A DNA stretch of 5,281 bases from Sedimentisphaerales bacterium. GTDB lineage: Bacteria; Planctomycetota; Phycisphaerae; Sedimentisphaerales; SG8-4. Made by a program: the position numbers and the translations under genes. Shown piece after piece: positions 1-3,977 of this stretch. Below the pieces are notes generated by a model. It did no database searches, was not told where the DNA came from, and saw only the letters and a list, made by a program, of their open reading frames with translations. Each line of letters begins with the position of its first letter. Positions within the stretch are counted from its first letter, which is position 1. The DNA lies in the NCBI GenBank assembly GCA_016932895.1, contig JAFGCA010000333.1, positions 1-5,281 of the forward strand, written 5' to 3'.

Positions 1-2
1 AC

Positions 3-77
3 GGCCTCCAGGAATTCGCCCGCCACTACCCCGATGTCCTCACAAACCCACCCCCGCCCGCGAACGAAAACGGGTAA
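3..77 (+). CDS. C-terminal end of an unidentified protein (5' truncated)
   Basis: Frame 3 is open from the left edge and encodes 24 residues ending in HYPDVLTNPPPPANENG before a TAA at 75-77. Third codon positions are strongly G/C, as expected for coding DNA in this genome, and the reading resembles an amphipathic helix followed by a proline-rich polar tail. It would converge on the minus-strand gene that ends at 112, leaving a 34-bp gap. That gap has a small 5-bp hairpin (96-108) but no clear T-run. Too little is present to name a family. The antisense frame is also open, so a minus-strand gene start is the alternative, but its third-position composition fits less well. Confidence 0.45.
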   Translation, partial: GLQEFARHYPDVLTNPPPPANENG

Positions 78-111
78 TCGCGTCACAAGACCGCCCGGAC
101 CGCGTCCGCTC

Positions 112-1239
112 CTATTTGCGCTGGTGGACACAGACCACGTGTCGTTCGTCGTCGACGACCAGATCGCCAAGCCAGGCCCCTCCCTGCGACCTGAGTTCAT
201 AGCGCCGCCCCGCCCCTCGGATTTCGTCGTCGTACCAGGTAGGGGTATCAGCATCGCGAAAGAAATGCTCGTCTCCCTCGACCCATGGCGGCTGGTACGT
301 CTCGCCCTGGTCAGCCGTCGCCAGTCTCATCTTCTCTTTCGAGTACGCCCGGCATTTGACCCCCTCGATACCGGGCGAGTCGGCCAGAAACCGCTCGATC
401 TCTTCGGGGTCCGCTTCGAAACGCAGAAAGAGGTCGGCGGTGAAAGGCTGACGCTTGGTGTAGACGCGAACGTCACGCGCCGATTCAGGCAGGGCCGCCA
501 GACCGGCCTGAGAAAGGACCCCCGCCGCCCTGACGAGCGTGTCGTTCACGCGATTGAAATAGCCATAATCGTGCATGGCCAATGCGAGCCAACCGGCGCT
601 AAGGACCACGGCCGGAAGCAGAAGCACGATAGCCTGTCCAATCGCGCTCATGGCTCGCGCACGCAAGAGCCGCCATAGAACCGCCTGCGCGAGTAGCCCT
701 ACCCCGTAGACAAACACCGCGATGATGACCCGCCCGAAGAGCGTCAGGGATACGTTGAAGATCTCCCGACCGGGAACCCTGAAGAGCAGAGCCAATCCGA
801 CCCCCAATGCCGTCAGCAGGACAGCGCCGCCAATGACACCAAGGGGCACGGGAAAACACGCCGTGCTGACCTGCCCCGCCGCGCCCGTTGCCGGCCAGAA
901 ACGATGGCCACATGAGCGGCAACGCGGTCGTGATGCCACCGCGATTGCTCCCGTGATCGGTAGCGCCAATAGCAGCAATAGGGCCAGCGCCGCCCACGAC
1001 AAGGTCGCGATAGCCCGCCAGCCCGGCCGGGTCGGCAGAGACGCCAGCGTCAACACGCCGAAGATGACGAACGCCATGAAGGTGAACGCACAGACGCGGC
1101 CCCAGGCACGCCGGGCCAGGCCGCCGCACAGAGGACAGTGCAATTCCACCGAAACCACGTCACTCTCTTCATCCGTCCCAGGACCTTCAGGCAATGACCC
1201 CGCCGCCTCATTCGTCCCACTTTCGATTCGCGATGACAT
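112..1239 (-). CDS. Five-helix membrane protein with split zinc-ribbon cysteines and C-terminal soluble domain
   Basis: This is a 375-aa protein if started at the ATG at 1239, where GGGAG lies 8 nt upstream. The N-terminus is acidic and probably disordered (residues 1-30). C35-x2-C38 (CPLCGG) and C107-x2-C110 (CRSCGHRF) look like the two knuckles of a zinc ribbon, but two membrane helices (about 50-68 and 78-102) sit between them. Further helices are at about 132-154, 162-188 and 200-222. Positive residues cluster before helix 1, between helices 2 and 3, and between 4 and 5. That puts both cysteine pairs in the cytoplasm and the roughly 150-residue C-terminal domain outside. That domain, beginning near LPESARDVRVY and ending GDLVVDDERHVVCV, recalls uncharacterised planctomycetal proteins, from memory only. 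The longer frame back to 1368 reads through an upstream repeat and is probably untranslated. No enzymatic motif was seen; function unknown. Confidence 0.85.
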   Translation of the reverse strand: MSSRIESGTNEAAGSLPEGPGTDEESDVVSVELHCPLCGGLARRAWGRVCAFTFMAFVIFGVLTLASLPTRPGWRAIATLSWAALALLLLLALPITGAIAVASRPRCRSCGHRFWPATGAAGQVSTACFPVPLGVIGGAVLLTALGVGLALLFRVPGREIFNVSLTLFGRVIIAVFVYGVGLLAQAVLWRLLRARAMSAIGQAIVLLLPAVVLSAGWLALAMHDYGYFNRVNDTLVRAAGVLSQAGLAALPESARDVRVYTKRQPFTADLFLRFEADPEEIERFLADSPGIEGVKCRAYSKEKMRLATADQGETYQPPWVEGDEHFFRDADTPTWYDDEIRGAGRRYELRSQGGAWLGDLVVDDERHVVCVHQRK

Positions 1240-1247
1240 AGGCATTT

Positions 1248-1252
1248 CTCCC
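1248..1252 (-). promoter_or_regulatory. Ribosome binding site that decides the start at 1239
   Basis: Read on the minus strand, GGGAG is followed by 8 nt and then ATG at 1239. The alternative in-frame ATG at 1245 would be only 2 nt from the same motif, so the second ATG is preferred. Starts further upstream fall in the leader repeat. Confidence 0.65.
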
Positions 1253-1266
1253 AGACACGGCAACGG

Positions 1267-1357
1267 CGCCCGATGCACACCGCGCCTGTTTCTCCGCGTC
1301 AATGGCCCCGCAGGCGTAATCCCATTGTAGGACGGAGGTGACGGCAATGCAAGAGAA
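1267..1357 (-). repeat. Promoter-leader repeat, copy A
   Basis: This 91-bp segment is a near copy of 2371-2463. Counted by eye, about 65 of 75 aligned positions match outside a short variable spacer, with one 2-nt length difference. On the minus strand it contains a promoter-like pair of hexamers, a variable stretch around the expected transcription start, and the conserved leader core CCTGCGGGGCCATTGACGCG. It ends about 28 nt before the start codon of the membrane-protein gene at 1239. The leader can form a stem from GGCGC and GCGCC (12-nt loop). Being present upstream of two unrelated genes argues for a dispersed cassette or a shared regulatory leader rather than gene duplication. Confidence 0.85.
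1324..1352 (-). promoter_or_regulatory. Predicted sigma-70-type promoter of the 375-aa membrane protein
   Basis: On the minus strand, TTGCAT (1352-1347), a 17-bp spacer and TACAAT (1329-1324) match the housekeeping layout; the -10 agrees with consensus at five of six bases. Transcription would begin near 1317, giving a leader of about 78 nt. The same arrangement is conserved in repeat copy B, which supports its being functional. Confidence 0.7.
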
Positions 1358-1415
1358 CACATCGGCAACTACTGCGACTACCCTGAAGAGGTGTGTAGTA
1401 AGTGCCGCAATCCTT

Positions 1416-1444
1416 GTAGGGGCGGGTTTCAAACCCGCCCTTAC
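1416..1444. repeat. REP-like palindrome, GTAGGGGCG class
   Basis: GTAGGGGCGGGTTT at 1416-1429 pairs with 1431-1444 around a single central C. All 14 positions pair, one as a G-T wobble. It shares its outer nine bases with the palindrome at 2486-2513 but has a different core. Palindromes of this general form are common between genes in many bacterial phyla, and their translations give recurrent spurious peptides. No T-run follows, so it is not a standard terminator. Confidence 0.85.
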
Positions 1445-1597
1445 CGATCCGAAGACTGCGGCCACTGTGCCTACCGTTTTGCATTGTTGACGTTTGAATA
1501 GCCAAACGAAGATGGCAGCCCGGTTATGCTTGACGCTTGACACTTCAAACGTGAAACTCCTCCAGCCCCTCCCGGACCCACGACAAATGCCGGGTGC

Positions 1598-1621
1598 CAC
1601 GCTTACGCTCGCGTAAGCGTG
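1598..1621. repeat. Perfect 11-bp palindrome
   Basis: CACGCTTACGC (1598-1608) is exactly complementary to 1611-1621, with TC between. It is unrelated in sequence to the GTAGGGGCG palindromes. No T-run follows on either strand, so it looks like a repeat element rather than a terminator. Confidence 0.8.
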
Positions 1622-1748
1622 TTCCTTCGCCGCCCCAGCCCTGGGCCCGCACCCACACGCCGTTCGAGCCGACACCAACGGCCTGCGAGGCACGCCTTGC
1701 GCGACCCGAGGTGGATAGGACACCCGTGCAACAATCCCGATAGTTAAT

Positions 1749-1798
1749 ATTTAAGATGCGACCCCATGCGTCCATTTAAGATGCGACCCCATGCGTCC
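1749..1798. repeat. Exact 25-bp tandem duplication
   Basis: Two identical 25-bp units run from 1749 to 1773 and from 1774 to 1798, beginning ATTTAAGATGCGACCCC. They lie 32 bp beyond the stop codon at 1831. On the minus strand the last unit continues as GGGGTCGCATCTTAAAT and then ATTAAC, which resembles, from memory, conserved ends near IS200-like or REP-associated Y1 transposase units. No transposase frame is present here. Confidence 0.85.
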
Positions 1799-1830
1799 AA
1801 TCGAGACGTTCCCTGACACTGCCGGCCGCT

Positions 1831-2328
1831 CTACGCGCCGCTGATGAACCCGTCCTGCGCGGTGGGCTTTCTCGCAGCGGTCGTGCCAGCCCCCAGCAAA
1901 TAGAAACAAAGGCCTGAAACGATCACGCCGCACGCGGAGAGGAGTCCCAAAGCACTGCTGAACAGCGGGATCCGGTAGATGGACAGAGTCGCGTAGGCGA
2001 GCAGGCCGCACACGGCGCCCAGCACCAGGATGGGCGCCATGACCGCCCCAATGGCCAGCCGATCCTTCCGTCGCAGGCAGAGAACGTACAGAAGCCCCAT
2101 GCCCAACAAGCCCAGCAGCGGCGCTGCGAATCCGGCCACGATCAGGAGCACACAGAAAACAACCGCTGCCGGACCATCGGGATTCACGTCCATATGCGCT
2201 AGCACTACACCAATGGACACTGCTTGCCAGACCACCAGGACCCCCGGTGCCAAGAGGAACGCTGCGACCAGTCGGGCCTCCCTCATTTCGTTCGAGCGTT
2301 TGCTTCCTCTGTCGCTTATTCCTGTCAT
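1831..2328 (-). CDS. Small four-helix membrane protein of unknown function
   Basis: This is a 165-aa protein from the ATG at 2328 to a TAG at 1831. The start is chosen because AGGGGAG stands 8 nt upstream; the in-frame ATG at 2286 has no close Shine-Dalgarno, and the longer frame to 2406 begins with TTG inside the leader repeat. Hydrophobic segments lie at about 19-45, 55-86, 92-116 and 124-147. The second is long enough to be kinked or re-entrant. Basic residues before helix 1, the LRRKDR loop after helix 2, and the ARK after helix 4 place both termini in the cytoplasm. There are no conserved catalytic or metal-binding motifs and no signal peptide. It has its own promoter-leader repeat, like the next gene downstream, and shows no visible homology to that gene's product. 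It may be a lineage-specific protein; function unknown. Confidence 0.75.
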   Translation of the reverse strand: MTGISDRGSKRSNEMREARLVAAFLLAPGVLVVWQAVSIGVVLAHMDVNPDGPAAVVFCVLLIVAGFAAPLLGLLGMGLLYVLCLRRKDRLAIGAVMAPILVLGAVCGLLAYATLSIYRIPLFSSALGLLSACGVIVSGLCFYLLGAGTTAARKPTAQDGFISGA

Positions 2329-2336
2329 CCCGTCAT

Positions 2337-2343
2337 CTCCCCT
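2337..2343 (-). promoter_or_regulatory. Ribosome binding site that decides the start at 2328
   Basis: The minus strand reads AGGGGAG, then 8 nt, then ATG at 2328. The spacing is the same as for the other membrane-protein gene. The intervening ATG at 2336 is out of frame and stops after three codons. Confidence 0.65.
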
Positions 2344-2370
2344 GCCTGCGGCTGGCCTGATCTCGTAGGG

Positions 2371-2463
2371 CGTGCATCGCACACCGTCCCTATTCCTCCG
2401 CGTCAACGGCCCCGCAGGCCCACGGTCTCATTGTAGGTCGGACATGGCGGCAATACAAGAGAA
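2371..2463 (-). repeat. Promoter-leader repeat, copy B
   Basis: This 93-bp copy matches 1267-1357. It keeps the promoter hexamers and 17-bp spacer, then the core CCTGCGGGGCCGTTGACGCG. Its 3' part can form a hairpin, GGTGTGC-GAT-GCACGCC, with one T-G wobble (minus strand). Copy A has a different but also plausible stem at the same place. It ends about 42 nt before the start codon at 2328. Confidence 0.85.
2430..2458 (-). promoter_or_regulatory. Predicted sigma-70-type promoter of the 165-aa membrane protein
   Basis: TTGTAT (2458-2453), a 17-bp spacer and TACAAT (2435-2430) on the minus strand. Transcription would begin near 2423, giving a leader of about 95 nt that carries the conserved repeat core. 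Confidence 0.7.
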
Positions 2464-2485
2464 AGCCATCCGGCACGGGGCATTT

Positions 2486-2513
2486 GTAGGGGCGAATGAT
2501 TATTCGCCCCTAC
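2486..2513. repeat. REP-like palindrome, GTAGGGGCG class
   Basis: GTAGGGGCGAAT (2486-2497) is perfectly complementary to 2502-2513 across the loop GATT. It lies 27 bp upstream of the -35 of promoter B. The partner palindrome at 1416-1444 lies 63 bp upstream of promoter A, so both promoter-leader repeats have one nearby. Confidence 0.9.
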
Positions 2514-2575
2514 GGGCATCCCTATGGGCTGTCTCTCGCGGTCGCGGGGCAGCGACAGACTCAGGCGCCGGTGGC

Positions 2576-2607
2576 AAAAAAAAGCTCCCGCCGGGAGGGC
2601 GGAAGCT
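2576..2607 (-). terminator. Intrinsic terminator of the pseudopilin gene
   Basis: On the minus strand, AGCTTCCGCC, a 5-nt loop and GGCGGGAGCT form a 10-bp stem with one T-G wobble, running directly into eight T residues (2583-2576). It begins 45 nt after the stop codon at 2653 and should separate the pseudopilin transcript from the downstream membrane-protein gene. Confidence 0.9.
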
Positions 2608-2652
2608 CATTCAAATCGACTGGCCAATAAGGCCGGGAAGATTGGTAAAGGA

Positions 2653-3438
2653 CTACGAGCCGGCCGGCACCCCCCTGTGTGGGTAACCATGCACCTCGAA
2701 GCGGCCGTATTCCATGCGGCTGGTGTCGCTGGGGTCATCCTCCAGGGCAGACTTGACTTCGTCCACATGGCCATCCACGAACACGACATTGCTCGTTCCG
2801 CCGTTGCGGTTGCCGGCATTGGTGCTGTGGAACGTCCCCAACCAGTCGCGACCGTTGGGCATCAACGCATTGTCGTTGAGCACGCTGGGGTCGCCGCCGC
2901 GTTCCCACATGTCCTCCTCGCCAAAAACGAAGACATCCGCGTGCGAGCGGTCCACATCGGACAGCTTAAGGGCGCCCCTGTGGCCGTCCAGGCTGGCCCT
3001 GCCCAGAAGACCGTTCATGGAATAGCTGAAGTAGGGCTTCATGGGAATCGCCGGGTTGTGTTGGGGATGCAGCTCACCCTCCTTTTTGGCAATGACTTTG
3101 AACGTCGGGCACAGGCTTACCTTCTCGTCGGGGATGTAATGCCAGAAGACACCGCGCGCCGGCTCCTCCGGATTATGCCACCGGCAGTACTCATTGTCCC
3201 CCTTCACGCCGACAATGCACGTCGGCGCCCAGGGGAACTTCTGGTCCCAGTCGTCCAGATACATCGTCATGGCCAGGCCATACTGACGCAGGTTGTTTCG
3301 GCAGGTAACTTCCTGGGCTTGTTCGCGGACGCGTTGCAGCGCCGGCATGAGGACGCCCATCAGCACGGCGATAATCGCAATCACCACCAGCAGCTCAATC
3401 AACGTAAATGCTCTCGGCATTTGCTGTCGGTTCTTCAT
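2653..3438 (-). CDS. Type II secretion-style pseudopilin (prepilin-type N-terminal cleavage/methylation protein)
   Basis: This 261-aa protein begins [10 protein letters not shown] followed by [20 protein letters not shown], the classic class III prepilin signal. A prepilin peptidase should cut between A10 and F11; the glutamate at mature position 5 (E15) is present. The residue before the cut is alanine, where glycine is usual. Residues about 11-33 form the membrane and assembly helix, extended by a polar helix to about 60 ([25 protein letters not shown]), and the rest is a periplasmic globular domain. [13 protein letters not shown] (212-224) matches the planctomycetal H-x9-DG C-terminal motif except that the histidine is absent and one residue is inserted. 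It is a stand-alone gene with its own promoter and terminator; GGAAGGGG precedes the ATG. Such single pseudopilins are abundant in Planctomycetota, often near carbohydrate-active genes, and their exact role is unknown. Confidence 0.95.
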   Translation of the reverse strand: MKNRQQMPRAFTLIELLVVIAIIAVLMGVLMPALQRVREQAQEVTCRNNLRQYGLAMTMYLDDWDQKFPWAPTCIVGVKGDNEYCRWHNPEEPARGVFWHYIPDEKVSLCPTFKVIAKKEGELHPQHNPAIPMKPYFSYSMNGLLGRASLDGHRGALKLSDVDRSHADVFVFGEEDMWERGGDPSVLNDNALMPNGRDWLGTFHSTNAGNRNGGTSNVVFVDGHVDEVKSALEDDPSDTSRMEYGRFEVHGYPHRGVPAGS

Positions 3439-3476
3439 AATGCCCCTTCCACCAGACGTACCATCAGACCAATCAC

Positions 3477-3509
3477 CTACATGATTGTAGCATTTGCTGC
3501 GGTAAATGC
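3477..3509 (-). promoter_or_regulatory. Overlapping inverted repeats, candidate operators
   Basis: GCATTT (3490-3495) and AAATGC (3504-3509) form a perfect inverted repeat with an 8-nt centre, lying almost entirely between the -35 and -10. CTACA (3477-3481) and TGTAG (3486-3490) form another that covers the -10 and the expected start site. Placement suits repressor binding, but arms this short can arise by chance. Confidence 0.35.
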
Positions 3510-3511
3510 AA
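3484..3511 (-). promoter_or_regulatory. Predicted promoter of the pseudopilin gene
   Basis: TTGCAT (3511-3506), a 16-bp spacer and TACAAT (3489-3484) on the minus strand. The hexamers are identical to those of promoter A, but the surrounding leader repeat is missing. The predicted start near 3477 gives a leader of about 39 nt. Confidence 0.65.
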
Positions 3512-3964
3512 TGACCAACAGAGGCGAGGCAAGGCCTTTTTCATGCCAGATTTCTGCTTTTTTTTCACATTTTTCGGCTGGCGCGGGCAAGAAGGGCCCC
3601 TCGGCGGGCAGCCGCCTGCCGAACCGGATACCCCTCGGCAGTCGTCTGAAATGCCTTCTTTGGCTTCGGGCCATACGAGAGCGGACACCCTGGGCGTGCG
3701 CCGCGGCGCCGGTTGCCCGTTTCCTTGCGGCACGGACTCCGCTGAAACGGTTCTGGAGAAACGGCCGGTGACATAGTATATTAGCAGTCGCATAGCGGCG
3801 CCTACGTGCCTGCCTGAACAGACCCATTGCGGCCAAGCCGGAAACGTTACCCGGCACGTCAAGACAGGTCAAACGCCGAAACAGGAGTACAAGGGCATCC
3901 GATGTCACACCGGCAGGAGTGATAAACCGTTCCACCGTGATGCCAGGACACTGTAGAGTTACAT
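3512..3964. other. Divergent intergenic region, no convincing gene
   Basis: This is most of the gap between the diverging pseudopilin and pectate lyase genes. Long frames that cross it on both strands are antisense shadows of those genes. Visible items are a T-rich stretch near 3560-3586, a hairpin CGGCGGGC-AGCC-GCCTGCCG (3602-3621, one G-T wobble) without a following T-run, and an AT-rich patch, CATAGTATATTAG, at 3772-3784 that could hold a -10 for the lyase about 195 nt before its start. No good -35 accompanies it. A six-codon frame at 3902-3922 (MSHRQE) lacks a well-placed ribosome binding site. Confidence 0.5.
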
Positions 3965-3970
3965 GAGGAG
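3965..3970 (+). promoter_or_regulatory. Ribosome binding site that decides the start at 3978
   Basis: GAGGAG is followed by 7 nt and ATG at 3978. An in-frame ATG at 3963 overlaps this motif and would add five residues before the basic MKK start of the signal peptide, so 3978 is preferred. Confidence 0.8.
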
Positions 3971-3977
3971 CAACGTT

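Larger units (their letters stand above)
1353..1748. other. Intergenic region with palindromes, no convincing gene
   Basis: No convincing gene was found here. The open frames crossing it give low-complexity, arginine-rich peptides, and one includes AGLKPAPT, which simply translates the palindrome at 1416-1444. It holds that palindrome, a second palindrome at 1598-1621, and a looser inverted repeat of ACGTTTGAA (1490-1498) with TTCAAACGT (1544-1552) enclosing a smaller 6-bp hairpin at 1491-1508. No intrinsic terminator with a T-run was found for the gene ending at 1831. The cluster of unrelated repeats suggests an accumulation site for small elements or the decayed remnant of one. Confidence 0.55.

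Noticed and set aside
96..108. Small hairpin CGGAC-CGC-GTCCG as a bidirectional terminator between converging genes
   Set aside because: The stem is only 5 bp and no T-run follows on either strand.
34..1330. Two plus-strand open frames (34-678 and 722-1330)
   Set aside because: Both are antisense to the membrane-protein gene, and their translations are arginine- and proline-rich without domains.
1240..1368. N-terminal extension of the 375-aa membrane protein
   Set aside because: It translates the promoter and leader repeat; the ATG at 1239 has a well-spaced ribosome binding site.
1208..1723. Minus-strand open frame of 171 codons in the intergenic gap
   Set aside because: It includes AGLKPAPT, produced by translating the palindrome at 1416-1444, and overlaps the leader repeat and the start of the real gene in another frame.
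2329..2406. N-terminal extension (TRRNRDGVR...) of the 165-aa protein from a TTG
   Set aside because: The same peptide pattern arises in copy A because the leader DNA is repeated. No good ribosome binding site precedes the TTG, while 2328 has one. Both extensions being in frame is noted but may be chance in high-GC DNA.
3602..3621. GC-rich hairpin as a terminator
   Set aside because: Neither strand has a T-run directly after it and no gene ends nearby.
2524..3771. Long plus-strand open frame (415 codons)
   Set aside because: It is antisense to the pseudopilin and runs through its terminator and promoter; no family resemblance.
3902..3922. Six-codon upstream frame in the lyase leader
   Set aside because: The nearest AGGAG is about 14 nt away and there is no regulatory codon pattern, so it cannot be separated from chance.
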